DNA of 64,000 nucleotides. It comes from Duganella sp. 1411 (GTDB lineage Bacteria > Pseudomonadota > Gammaproteobacteria > Burkholderiales > Burkholderiaceae_D). The notes beneath the pieces are model-generated. The model was not told the origin of the DNA and did not search any database. It saw nothing but the letters and a program-made list of their open reading frames with translations. Shown piece by piece: positions 35,494 through 43,948 of the stretch. The stretch's first letter is position 1. The number at the start of each line of letters is the position of its first letter. A program made the position numbers and the translations under genes. The stretch is taken from positions 992,001 to 1,056,000 of the forward strand of contig NZ_JAFICD010000002.1 of NCBI RefSeq assembly GCF_017833525.1. Direction: 5' to 3'.

Positions 35494-36194
35494 TTTAGCC
35501 CTTTCCCGTAGACTTCAACTTTCTTTGGGACATACTTCTTTTCTGTCTCCAACATCGCTTGCACGTCGGCAGGCATAAATATCTTAGAAGGCCAAGCTCC
35601 GAAATTCGTTCCACGGGCGGCAACTTTCTCCAAATTACCCATTCCATTTCCCACATTGTAAGCTGAGCTGTTAGCATCAATTCCAGGTAGCGCCACACGC
35701 GCCCCCGAAAGCGACATCGTCGCACAGTTATTGGATATCCCATGATAGTCTTGGGCGAGCTTGTATTCCTCCGAATTTGGATGTTTCGATCGCCGCTTAG
35801 TCGCCCCAGCAATTATAGAAGAGTAATGGGCGAAAACTTTTTCAGCTTGCTCTGTTGTTATGTTGTAAGAAAAACCTTTTGTAGTACGGCCATACGAATT
35901 CTCGCCAGAAATATAGGAGTTAAAGTCCGTCCACACACGAAGAATTCCCTCTCCCTCTGCGCTAAAATCTCCACCAGTTTTGCCATAGCGACCAAAATCA
36001 TAAATTCGCTCCTCTTTCGATGTCATCACTCGTAAAGCCATATGCCCATAAGTATGCATCCCATCAAGAGCTTTATACGGACCACCAACAAGAAGTTCGA
36101 CCGTAGGCGATATCAACTGAATAGTCGTAAGTTTTTCCGCTGGAATTTTGATGCCTTCTTTGAGTTTTTCTGGCGTCTGCTCTGTCTTGGTCAT
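35490..36194 (-). CDS. candidate VgrG-linked effector, permuted papain-like (NlpC/P60-type) fold
   Basis: A 234-residue protein without signal peptide, 12 nt after vgrG. A block TYGHMALRV (His51) followed by RIYDFGRYG (65-70) resembles the His strand of circularly permuted NlpC/P60 or YiiX-like amidases. A later DYHGISNNCATMSLSGARV offers the Cys (Cys157), so His precedes Cys as in permuted papain folds. Such enzymes cut peptidoglycan peptides or lipid amides/esters. The stop overlaps the immunity candidate by 4 nt. GC is low. The catalytic assignment is inference from motif shape; I cannot place it in a named family. Confidence 0.6.
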   Translation of the reverse strand: MTKTEQTPEKLKEGIKIPAEKLTTIQLISPTVELLVGGPYKALDGMHTYGHMALRVMTSKEERIYDFGRYGKTGGDFSAEGEGILRVWTDFNSYISGENSYGRTTKGFSYNITTEQAEKVFAHYSSIIAGATKRRSKHPNSEEYKLAQDYHGISNNCATMSLSGARVALPGIDANSSAYNVGNGMGNLEKVAARGTNFGAWPSKIFMPADVQAMLETEKKYVPKKVEVYGKGLK

Positions 36195-36206
36195 GTTGAC
36201 TCCAAC

Positions 36207-38996
36207 TCAAACCGATACTTCGCTACTTTGGCCCAAATCGGGGAATTCCAACTTGCAGTGTCCTGGCACTATGGATTCAACTCTCGCTAGCCCCTGAGAA
36301 TCAAGGTTGCCCTCATGAATGCCGCCCTCTGCATCAGTTAGTCGATATCGCTCCCCGCTTACAGGGGTGGCACCATCGATCAAAGCGATCTCGATCCAGG
36401 TTTTCTCAGTAAGTAATTTCGACAGCTCCGGAAACTCACGGTGAAGGTTCGAAGAGGCTGCTCGTGGACCAAAAGTCCGGTGAGCACTTGCATGCATCTC
36501 ATGCTCCCCATTCGTCTGGCCCCTTATGCCCTGTGCATCTATTACGATTTCACTGCCGCCGCCGCTGATGCGCACCCCCTGCTTCGATCGTATGTTTATC
36601 CAATCGCTTGCGCTGATGATGTCAAGCACTCGCTTCGCGAGAAGTTCCATTCCTTCGCTCTGTGCCTGTACTTGAACTCTGCCAGCCGCGGAGATGAGCT
36701 TTGCGCCACCTTCGTTAGCGAATAGACTTATTCCACTGGCAGCACGAATTGACGTCATGCCTGAAGATCCAATACGAGCATGAGCTCCGCTCAGAATGTC
36801 TACGCCCTTCAATCCATCTAAGAGCAGAGCTTGGCCACTACCGACGAAAGTTCCATCAGGGCCAAAGACGGCAACAACTTGTGCCGCCTGCTTTTCCAGA
36901 TGTGCTAATTTGCTGATTAGTTCCGTTGCCTGAGACCCGTCTGAGGGATCTTGCGAATGAGTCGCGGCGAGCTTGGAAAGTTGATCAGCAATTTTTTGCA
37001 GGCTTTGGACCAAGCTGTTCATTTCACCCCGGTCGAGATGTGGACCGTCTTGCTGAGAAGACTCTGCAGTAACGAGTACCCCACCGACTCCTCGAACGGC
37101 AACCCCCATGTCACTACGTAACTCAGCGCCTTCGCCACGCGGTTCGCCCCGCCCATGCGTTTTCGGTTTGGTAAGCGACCCTAAATTCAATTGGCTGGAG
37201 CCATGATCACTCGATAGCTGCGCGCTGATCTCACCTTGCGTGTCATCAAATCGCAGTTGATTCCCGCGACTGCCTTTCACTTCCCGACTTTTGATGCCAG
37301 AAAGGTAGCGGTTGCCTGGCAAATCCCCAAGGTTGCTCAACGCCGGCGGCTGCGCCTGCTGGTTGTACAACTGTCCCACGATCACCGGCTTGTCCGGGTC
37401 ACCGCCCAGGAAGTTGACCAGCACCTCCGTCCCCACGCGCGGCAGGCCGACCGTGCCGCACTGATCCACACTCCCCGGCCCATTGCCCGCCCAGTTCGAC
37501 GCCACCCTCACCCAGGCTGAATCGCTGTCGTCACCGGCCGCGCCGGAACCGTCCGCATGTTGGTGATCGGGCGCCCGCGTGCCGGGGAAGCGGATCTTCA
37601 CCCTGCCCATCTGGTCGCAATACACCTCCTCGCCCTTCGGCCCGACGACGATCGCGCTTTGCATCAGCGCCTGCGGCAGATCGGTGCGCGCGTCGTACGC
37701 CGGCACGATCTTCACGCCGCGCCGCACCGCAGTAAACTGGATGTGCATGCGCAGCGCGCCCGACGCCATCCGCTCCGCCACCTCCTTGCGCAGCTGCGGC
37801 TCGTGCACGTCCTGCGTCCAGCGGCTGCGCGAGAACATGCGTTCCACACGTTCGGCCAGCGCCTTGGGCAGGTTGTTCTGCGCGTCCACCTGCAAGGCCG
37901 TGACGACGAAATCGCGTTCTTGGGCCGGATGCTGGTCCACCTCCGGGTGCCCGGTCAGCGTGAAGTACTCGCCCGCGCACAGATCGCGCACGCTGCCTTC
38001 GCCATGAAAACACTTCGATTCGAAATCATGGCGCGTCATGTGCAGCCGGCCCAGGCGGCACAGGTCATCGACGTCGTCGCCCGCGTGCGGCATCATCACC
38101 TGGTAGTCGTCCAGGCTTGCGGCCAGGTCGTTGCCGCACACGCCCTGATCGACGCCGCTGGTGGCCTGCGCCATCATGTAGTCCGGCCCCTGCGAATAGC
38201 GGTAGTCCCAGCTGTGCCGCGTCACCACGCCCGGCTGCAGCGTGCGCACCGCGCCCCAGGAGGTGATCGTGTCGCGCTCCTCGGTGGCGGCGTCGCGGTG
38301 GTAGCGGATGGTGCCGGCGGCGTTCTGGCGCAGGCTCTCGGCGTCGTTGAACAGCACCAGCGTGTGCATCGGCCCTTCGCCATTGGCCTCGGCCCGCACG
38401 TACCAGCCGATGCCGCTGCGCTTGAGCAGGCGGCGGATGAAGGCGGCGTCCGATTCGTTGTGCTGCATCGTGAATTCGCGCTGCGGGTATTTGCGCAGAT
38501 GAAAAACCTCGTCCACCTCGTCGCGGAAGCAGACGCCCAGCGTGGAGCTCTTTTGCCGCCATTCGCGCAGGATCTGGCGGACGATCTCCACTTCGTCCAT
38601 CTGACGGAACACGCGCGTGTTGATGCGCTTTTCCAGGACGGCCAGCGCGTCGCGCAGCACCAGCTGGTAGCTGGCCAGGCCGCCGTCGCTGTCGCCGGAA
38701 CTGGCTTCGGTGACGATGCCGCAGACGCTGCGCAGGCCGCCCTGGTCGGTGACGAATTGCAGCGCGGCCGGCACCGCGATCAGCTGCTTCAAGGCCAGGT
38801 TGGCGTTGGACGACACGCACAGGACGCGGTAGTCGATGCCGCCGCACAGCGTCTCGGTGCCGAACACGCGCTGCGGCAGCAGCATGTCGTCGTTGACGCC
38901 GCCCGGCAGGTCGAGCTTGAGCCGGATCGGCCGGTTGAAGGTGACCAGCTCCTTGGGCATGCTCATGAAGCTGAAAAAATCGTTATCGCTTTCCAC
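36207..38996 (-). CDS. vgrG: VgrG, type VI secretion spike protein with C-terminal extension
   Basis: A 929-residue VgrG. The start is GTG at 38996 (VESDNDFFSFMSMPKEL), after AGAGGAG; an ATG at 39029 lacks an RBS. The N-terminal gp27-like part (about 1-380) contains FTMQHNESDAAFIRRLLKRS; the gp5/OB part contains GRVKIRFPGTRAPDHQHADG, and the spike entry has GTVGLPRVGTEVLVNFLGGD and PVIVGQLYN. A DUF2345-type region (about 650-820) and a short C-terminal domain (about 850-929, TWIEIALIDGATPVSGERYR) follow. The last 1.1 kb has clearly lower GC than the first 1.65 kb, with the change near 37340. No T6SS core genes are in the window. Confidence 0.92.
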   Translation of the reverse strand: MESDNDFFSFMSMPKELVTFNRPIRLKLDLPGGVNDDMLLPQRVFGTETLCGGIDYRVLCVSSNANLALKQLIAVPAALQFVTDQGGLRSVCGIVTEASSGDSDGGLASYQLVLRDALAVLEKRINTRVFRQMDEVEIVRQILREWRQKSSTLGVCFRDEVDEVFHLRKYPQREFTMQHNESDAAFIRRLLKRSGIGWYVRAEANGEGPMHTLVLFNDAESLRQNAAGTIRYHRDAATEERDTITSWGAVRTLQPGVVTRHSWDYRYSQGPDYMMAQATSGVDQGVCGNDLAASLDDYQVMMPHAGDDVDDLCRLGRLHMTRHDFESKCFHGEGSVRDLCAGEYFTLTGHPEVDQHPAQERDFVVTALQVDAQNNLPKALAERVERMFSRSRWTQDVHEPQLRKEVAERMASGALRMHIQFTAVRRGVKIVPAYDARTDLPQALMQSAIVVGPKGEEVYCDQMGRVKIRFPGTRAPDHQHADGSGAAGDDSDSAWVRVASNWAGNGPGSVDQCGTVGLPRVGTEVLVNFLGGDPDKPVIVGQLYNQQAQPPALSNLGDLPGNRYLSGIKSREVKGSRGNQLRFDDTQGEISAQLSSDHGSSQLNLGSLTKPKTHGRGEPRGEGAELRSDMGVAVRGVGGVLVTAESSQQDGPHLDRGEMNSLVQSLQKIADQLSKLAATHSQDPSDGSQATELISKLAHLEKQAAQVVAVFGPDGTFVGSGQALLLDGLKGVDILSGAHARIGSSGMTSIRAASGISLFANEGGAKLISAAGRVQVQAQSEGMELLAKRVLDIISASDWINIRSKQGVRISGGGSEIVIDAQGIRGQTNGEHEMHASAHRTFGPRAASSNLHREFPELSKLLTEKTWIEIALIDGATPVSGERYRLTDAEGGIHEGNLDSQGLARVESIVPGHCKLEFPDLGQSSEVSV

Positions 38997-39336
38997 GGTT
39001 ACTCCTCTGAGACACAGCGGGTGCATCAAACGCGCAAGGCAAGAAGATCATCGACAGGTGGATAATGACGAGGCTCGGTCCCATCGTGGCATCAATCGCG
39101 TACCACGCGCCAGCGATGCCTGATAGCACCGATGAACCGCCCGGAATGTCGATCATGTCATACCGTAAGGATGGTATTTTTGAGCTATAGCAAGGCATTT
39201 ACCGCTTGCTAGATTGGAGAGACTGGAGAGGAGGCTTGACAGCCAGCCATGTCACAAGGAGTGCGCCACGTTTATCGAAGCGGCGCGATTGCAAGTTGGG
39301 GAGAACGATGCCGTTCTCCCCGCCCGTGCGGTGTTT
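38997..39336. other. 340-nt gene-free stretch between vgrG and the Crp/Fnr gene
   Basis: Holds the vgrG leader and, near its right end, a perfect hairpin (39298-39321). No credible open frame or further repeat seen. Confidence 0.5.
39298..39321 (-). terminator. hairpin downstream of the Crp/Fnr gene
   Basis: GGGGAGAACG and CGTTCTCCCC pair over 10 bp around ATGC. There is no T run on the minus strand, so termination would be weak or rho-assisted. Confidence 0.5.
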
Positions 39337-40086
39337 CTACAAAAACACGTTACCCATGCCAATCGCGCCGTCATCCTTGACCAGCTCGTAGCAGCGGCAC
39401 GACACCGCTTCCAGTCCGGCCGCATCGAGGATCTCGATATTGCCCCGGCTGTAGGAAATCAGTTTTTGGTTCTGCAAGGCGCTGGCGGCCTTGGTGACGC
39501 CGACCCGGCGCACCCCCAGCGCATGCGCCAGGAACTCGTGCGTCAGGTGGAATTTCTCCGATTGCAGCCGGTCGCGGGTGATCAGCAGCGAGCGCGCCAG
39601 GCGCGCCTCCAGCACGTGGAAGCGGCTGCACACGGCGATCTGGATCGCCTGCGCCAGCAAGGTGTCGGTGTAGCGGTACAACAGCCGCTGCAGCGACTCC
39701 ATGCGCGCGAACTCGGTGGCGAACTCAACCGCGTCCATGCGCATGGCGCGGCCGGCGCGCTGCACCACCGCGCGCACCTGGGCCATTTCGTGACCGAGCA
39801 CCACCGAGGCACCGATCATGCCCTCGCGCCCGACGGCGCCCACCTCCAGCGTCATGCGGCCCTCGGCCACCGCCAGCAGCGAGATCAGACTGTCGATCGG
39901 GAAGTAAATGTAACGGATGGTCTGGCCGGGTTCGTACAGCACGTCCCCGACTTCAACCCTGACAGTCTCGCCAAGTTTGGCGAGCTGGGCTTGCTCATCC
40001 TCTGGCAAGCTGGACAGTAAGCGGTTGACCACCGTTCGTGGCTGGCTCCTGTCTTCTTCGGATAGGTGTAAGAGATGGGTATGCAT
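39337..40086 (-). CDS. Crp/Fnr-family transcriptional regulator
   Basis: About 249 residues from ATG 40086 (MHTHLLHLSEEDRSQP); an ATG at 40116 is possible, and the frame is open to 40182, but that region holds a regulatory palindrome. The cyclic-nucleotide-binding-like beta-roll spans about 25-140 (GDVLYEPGQTIRYIYFPIDS). A long dimer helix follows, and the helix-turn-helix is at about 175-215 (FHLTHEFLAHALGVRRVGVT). FNR-type iron-sulfur cysteines are absent from the N-terminus, so the signal is not that of FNR. A GTRCG-N4-CGYAC site lies just upstream, making autoregulation possible. It is a plausible regulator of the ten sites in this window, but genomes of this group usually hold several paralogues. 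Confidence 0.88.
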   Translation of the reverse strand: MHTHLLHLSEEDRSQPRTVVNRLLSSLPEDEQAQLAKLGETVRVEVGDVLYEPGQTIRYIYFPIDSLISLLAVAEGRMTLEVGAVGREGMIGASVVLGHEMAQVRAVVQRAGRAMRMDAVEFATEFARMESLQRLLYRYTDTLLAQAIQIAVCSRFHVLEARLARSLLITRDRLQSEKFHLTHEFLAHALGVRRVGVTKAASALQNQKLISYSRGNIEILDAAGLEAVSCRCYELVKDDGAIGMGNVFL

Positions 40087-40120
40087 GAATCCAGCGTAAG
40101 GGTAATCATTTACCATGTAT

Positions 40121-40162
40121 GTACGCTGACGCACGGAAGCTAAACATGTCCTATAGGAAAAT
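40121..40162 (+). promoter_or_regulatory. Crp/Fnr-like palindrome and -10, between regulator and 40209 gene
   Basis: GTACGCTGACGCAC at 40121-40134, followed by GAAAAT at 40157-40162. Predicted start 40169, centre -41.5, leader 40 nt. In the other direction the class II position would put a start at 40086, on the ATG of the regulator, with a poor -10 (TACGCT). Confidence 0.6.
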
Positions 40163-40208
40163 TCCGCGCGTAATACAAGCAAACAACACGGTAAAAAAGG
40201 ACACCGCT

Positions 40209-40874
40209 ATGACTATGCCAAACACCCCCAACAAACAGACTTTGCACCCGCTGATGATCATCGCCGCCGTCGCGGTGGTGTTGTTCTGCGGCGTGGGCAC
40301 GGCCGCCATCATGGGCTGGCTGCCGACCTCGAACGCCAACGGCAGCCTGCCCGGCGCGGCGCCGCTGCCAGGCCAGCTGTCGTCGGTGCCGCCGCCGGCG
40401 CAACCGCCGGCCGGCGCCGCCTATAACGGCAACAACGGCGCCAACAACCTCGCCGCCAACGACGCCCGCGACAACGCCGGCCTCGACCGCAACCAGGACC
40501 GCGCGCCGGAACCGGAAGCCAAACAGGCGCCGGCCGTCTGCAAGAGTTGCGGCGTGATCGCGTCGGTGCGCGCCATCGAGCACCGCCCGCAAGGCAGCGG
40601 CGTCGGCGCGGCCGGCGGCGCCATCCTGGGAGGCTTGCTGGGCAACCAGGTCGGCAGCGGCCACGGCCGTCAACTGGCGACGGTGGCCGGCGCGGTCGGC
40701 GGCGCGGTGGCCGGCAACCAGGTCGAAACCCACATGAAAACCACGCAAACCTGGCGCATCGTGGTGCGCATGGACAACGGCACCACCCGCACCTTCAACC
40801 AGTCGGCGCAGCCGGCGTGGCGCTCCGGCGACGCGGTGCGCGTGGTCAACGGCCAGTTGCGCTCGGCCGAATGA
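40209..40874 (+). CDS. glycine-zipper membrane protein (paralogue of 24900-25349)
   Basis: A 221-residue protein with an N-terminal membrane anchor (MIIAAVAVVLFCGVGTAAIM), a Pro/Asn-rich linker (about 45-110), a CKSCG pair, a glycine-zipper 2TM domain (GGLLGNQVGSGHGRQLATVA), and a C-terminal beta domain (RIVVRMDNGTTRTFNQSAQP). The last two parts resemble the lipoprotein of 24900-25349. The ATG at 40209 follows AAGGA. The two cysteines may form a disulfide or bind metal (unknown). Confidence 0.82.
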   Translation: MTMPNTPNKQTLHPLMIIAAVAVVLFCGVGTAAIMGWLPTSNANGSLPGAAPLPGQLSSVPPPAQPPAGAAYNGNNGANNLAANDARDNAGLDRNQDRAPEPEAKQAPAVCKSCGVIASVRAIEHRPQGSGVGAAGGAILGGLLGNQVGSGHGRQLATVAGAVGGAVAGNQVETHMKTTQTWRIVVRMDNGTTRTFNQSAQPAWRSGDAVRVVNGQLRSAE

Positions 40875-40912
40875 TGTCAAGTTGAAAAATTATTCGCTGA
40901 AATCGGTCTTGC

Positions 40913-40954
40913 GTACGGCACCGTACAGAAGCTTAAGCTGGTTTTAATGATAAT
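40913..40954 (+). promoter_or_regulatory. Crp/Fnr-like palindrome and -10, lmo0937-type gene promoter
   Basis: GTACGGCACCGTAC at 40913-40926 with GATAAT at 40949-40954. Predicted start 40961, centre -41.5, leader 76 nt. Confidence 0.78.
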
Positions 40955-41036
40955 GGTACCCAAGATACGAACAACAGTTCGACATCGCCTTCGATGCCCA
41001 CCGTGGACGTCGCAATAACAACTTGAGGAGAGAATC

Positions 41037-41183
41037 ATGCTCTATACCATCGCTGTAGTTCTGCTTATCCTGTGGCTGCTGGGCCTGGTCACTTCGTACA
41101 CCATCGGTGGCTTCATTCACGTGCTGCTGGTCGTCGCGATCATCATGATTCTGCTGCGCCTGATTAGCGGACGCGGCGTGTAG
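41037..41183 (+). CDS. lmo0937 family mini membrane protein
   Basis: A 48-residue protein of two hydrophobic helices (AVVLLILWLLGLVTSYTIGG and HVLLVVAIIMILLRLISG), the pattern of the lmo0937 family. TTGAGGAG precedes the ATG. Function unknown; its promoter has a strong palindromic site. A terminator follows at 41206. Confidence 0.9.
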   Translation: MLYTIAVVLLILWLLGLVTSYTIGGFIHVLLVVAIIMILLRLISGRGV

Positions 41184-41205
41184 CACACACCGCGAACTGA
41201 TCACG

Positions 41206-41241
41206 GCGGCGCCCCACCCTCGCGGTGGGGCGCCGCTTTTT
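41206..41241 (+). terminator. rho-independent terminator after the lmo0937-type gene
   Basis: GCGGCGCCCCACC and GGTGGGGCGCCGC form a perfect 13-bp stem around CTCGC, followed by TTTTT. Confidence 0.95.
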
Positions 41242-41278
41242 CGTTTATGCTGTGCGCAGGCTTTTCCAGGGAGTGAGT

Positions 41279-41818
41279 ATGAAACGTATTTTGATCGAGC
41301 TGGCCCTGTTGTCCATGGCCGCCGCCGGCGCGCAGGCGCAAACCATCAAGCCGGGCCTGTGGGAACTGAATAACAAGGTCAAGACCGGCGATATCCAGAC
41401 CGACGCCGCCCTTGAGATGGCGATGCGGCAGCTGGCCACCATGCCGGCCGCGCAGCGCGCGCAGATGGAGGCGATGCTGGGGCAGAACGGCGTGTCGATG
41501 CCCAAGGCCGGGGGCGACGGCGCCATCAGCGTGACCGCGTGCGTGACGCCGGAAATGGCGGCCAGAAAGGAACTGCCGTTGAACCAGAAGGGCAATTGCA
41601 CGTCGAAGAGCGTGCCGGCGGCGGGCGGGCTGGACGTGTCGTTCAGCTGCACCAATCCGACCTCCAGCGGCCAGGGCCAGATCCGCTTCAGCGACGACAG
41701 CCATTACACGATGACGATGGACGTCAACACCGAGGCGACCGGCTCGGCGCAAAAGGTGCATGTCGATTCGACCGGGCGCTGGGTTTCGGCCAGTTGCCCG
41801 GCCAGGCCGCAGGGTTGA
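41279..41818 (+). CDS. DUF3617 periplasmic protein
   Basis: A 179-residue exported protein: signal peptide MKRILIELALLSMAAAGAQA, then the DUF3617 pattern TIKPGLWELNNKVKTGD, ITACVTPEMAARKELP-like block (VTACVTPEMAARKEL) and SFSCTNPTSSGQGQIRF. AGGGAG precedes the ATG at 41279. Function unknown. Convergent with the aminotransferase gene. Confidence 0.85.
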   Translation: MKRILIELALLSMAAAGAQAQTIKPGLWELNNKVKTGDIQTDAALEMAMRQLATMPAAQRAQMEAMLGQNGVSMPKAGGDGAISVTACVTPEMAARKELPLNQKGNCTSKSVPAAGGLDVSFSCTNPTSSGQGQIRFSDDSHYTMTMDVNTEATGSAQKVHVDSTGRWVSASCPARPQG

Positions 41819-41831
41819 GCCGGGTGGCGGG

Positions 41832-42668
41832 CTATTGGCTGTCCGAGAACGCCATGTAGCGCTCGCGCGCCAGCGTGGCGATCGGCCCGATCGGCAACTC
41901 GCGCGTTTCATAGCGGATGCACGGCATGACCTTGCCGTAGTTGCCGGTGTTGAAGATCTCGGTGGCGCTCTCGAGCTCCTCCGGCAGCACCGCGCGCTGC
42001 TCGACGATGATGCCCTCCTCCGCCAGCAACGCGATCACGCGCGCGCGGGTGATGCCGGACAGGAAAGTGCCGTTGGCCGCCGGCGTCACCACCTTGGCCT
42101 CGGGCGTGACGAAGAACAGGTTGGCCGACGCGAACTCGGCCACCTTGCCGGCGCTGTCGCAGACGACGGCGTTGTCGAAGCCGCGCTTTTGCGCCTCGCG
42201 AATGGCCTTGGCGGTGTTGACGTACAGCGACGAGGCCTTGGCGTCGGTCGGCGCCATCAAGGGGTCCGGGCGCAGTTGCGCCGACAGGCAGGCGCTAAAA
42301 CCGGTGAACGCCGGCATCGGCGCGTCGAACAAGGTCAGCGCGAAAGCGCTTTTCTCGGGCACCGGGATCAGGAAGCCGTCGGTGCCGAACACCAGCGGCC
42401 GCACGTACAGCTCGGCGTCGGCCGGGAAGCGCGCCACGCCTTCGCGCACCAGGCGCTCCATCTCGTCGACGCTCAACGGACAGGCCAGGCCCACCCGCTC
42501 GGCCGAGGTGATGACGCGCTGCAAATGCAGGCGCAGGTCCGGCAGGTGGCCGCGTATGGCGCGCGCGCCGTCGAATACGGACGAGCCGAGCCAAACGCTG
42601 TGGTCCATCGCGCCGAACAGTGGAGTGTTGCCCTCGGCCCAGTCGCCGTTGAAGTAGGTCAGATGCAT
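41832..42668 (-). CDS. class IV aminotransferase, branched-chain type (IlvE-like)
   Basis: A 278-residue PLP enzyme. Segments typical of class IV enzymes are HSVWLGSSVFDGARAIRGHL, LYVRPLVFGTDG, a catalytic-lysine region DAKASSLYVNTAKAIREA, and the cofactor phosphate site VAEFASANLFFVTPEAKV with TFLSGITRARVI. Branched-chain aminotransferases convert Leu/Ile/Val to 2-oxo acids; 4-amino-4-deoxychorismate lyase and D-amino acid transaminase are related alternatives, but the SVFDGARA pattern favours the branched-chain type. Confidence 0.85.
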   Translation of the reverse strand: MHLTYFNGDWAEGNTPLFGAMDHSVWLGSSVFDGARAIRGHLPDLRLHLQRVITSAERVGLACPLSVDEMERLVREGVARFPADAELYVRPLVFGTDGFLIPVPEKSAFALTLFDAPMPAFTGFSACLSAQLRPDPLMAPTDAKASSLYVNTAKAIREAQKRGFDNAVVCDSAGKVAEFASANLFFVTPEAKVVTPAANGTFLSGITRARVIALLAEEGIIVEQRAVLPEELESATEIFNTGNYGKVMPCIRYETRELPIGPIATLARERYMAFSDSQ

Positions 42669-42721
42669 GCTTGTTCCGAAATCAGAGAAACAAGCAATTT
42701 AGCACGTTTGCGCCGGCCGCC

Positions 42722-43807
42722 TCAGAATGCGTGCCGCATGCCGATGTTGAGCGCGCGGTCGCCCCGCCCCTGGTTGCTGGCGTTGCCGACCGAGTAGGCG
42801 CCGCCGTTGCGGTTCTTGATCTTGGCCAGCGCGGCATAGAAGTCGGTGCGCTTTGAGAGCGCGTAACTGGCGCCGATGGCGATCTGGTCGGCGTCGCGGT
42901 TGGCCAGCGTGCGGTCGTCCTTGCGGATGTACGAGGCCAGGAAGGTGGTCGCGCCCATCGGCACGGCGACGCCGAACAGCACGTCGCGGCTCTTATCGGT
43001 CGGCAAGGTCTGGGCCACCGCGCCATAGGGGTTGGACATGTCCCAGTGCTGGCTGCCCTCACCACGGCTCTGGCCGAACGCGGCGTAGCCGGTGAAGCGG
43101 CCGAAGTCGACATTGGCGGCCACCAGCGTGTTGCGGGCCGACTGGTCGACCGCCGGCGTGGTGCCGGTGGCGTCGAGCAGGTTGTCCTTGCGCTGATGGG
43201 TGATGCCGATCTTGAGCGCGCCATTTTCATATCCCAGGCTGCCGCCGTATGCGCGGTTGACCTTGCTGTTGAACGGCGACTCGCCAAAACTGTACTGCAC
43301 CGCACCAATCAGGCCGCTGCGGGCGCGCTTGGTCTTGTATTTGATGGTGTTGTCGTAGCGCTTGGACGTGTAGCCGACCAGGTTGGCCGCGCTGCCGGCC
43401 ATGCCGCCATGGAACGGGTCGGCCACATCGGTCAGCGTCTCGTAGACCAGGTTGTATTGCCGCCCCAGGGTCACCAGCCCCAGCGGGCCGTCGATGCCGA
43501 CATAGGCTTGCCGGTTGAACAGTTTGCCGCTTTGCTCCGACGCGCCGGTGTCGTTCAGTACGCCGGCCTCGAGCGTGTAGACCGCCGAGGTGCCGCGCCC
43601 CAGGTCCTCGCGCCCGCGCACGCCCAGGCGCGAGCCGGAAGCGATTCCGCTGTCGACCTTGGTGCGCGCGCAGTCGCCTTTGCAGCCCCGTTCGGCCACG
43701 ACGCCGGCGTCCAGCAAGCCGTAGACCTCGACCGAGGACGACTCTTGCGCTGTCGCGGCCAGCGGCAGGATCAGGGACAGCGCGGTAACGAGAAGGTTCG
43801 GTTTCAT
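42722..43807 (-). CDS. Gram-negative porin (betaproteobacterial OmpC-like)
   Basis: A 361-residue outer-membrane porin with signal peptide MKPNLLVTALSLILPLAATA and a mature start SSVEVYGLLDAGVVAERG. Porin features are GIASGSRLGVRGREDLGRGT, FNRQAYVGIDGPLGLVTLGR and a C-terminal beta strand ending in Phe (GMRHAF), the BamA recognition signal. CKGDC near residue 36 could form a small disulfide loop. The start at 43807 is chosen over 43846 because it begins the signal peptide. Confidence 0.9.
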   Translation of the reverse strand: MKPNLLVTALSLILPLAATAQESSSVEVYGLLDAGVVAERGCKGDCARTKVDSGIASGSRLGVRGREDLGRGTSAVYTLEAGVLNDTGASEQSGKLFNRQAYVGIDGPLGLVTLGRQYNLVYETLTDVADPFHGGMAGSAANLVGYTSKRYDNTIKYKTKRARSGLIGAVQYSFGESPFNSKVNRAYGGSLGYENGALKIGITHQRKDNLLDATGTTPAVDQSARNTLVAANVDFGRFTGYAAFGQSRGEGSQHWDMSNPYGAVAQTLPTDKSRDVLFGVAVPMGATTFLASYIRKDDRTLANRDADQIAIGASYALSKRTDFYAALAKIKNRNGGAYSVGNASNQGRGDRALNIGMRHAF

Positions 43808-43948
43808 GATGAGCTTGGAACTTGAGTAAATTGTTAAGTTCATCATAGGCCGCCGGGGGGCATGGCTCTGTGCGGCTTAACACGTTTACGTCAAATTCTT
43901 CTCGACTTTGGTTTATAGTGGGTTTTCATTATGTGAGAGGCCCGCGCC

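Noticed and set aside
43870..43884. GTGCGGCTTAACAC as a further Crp/Fnr-like site before the porin or CoA-transferase
   Set aside because: The right arm lacks the CG step and no hexamer sits at the expected offset.
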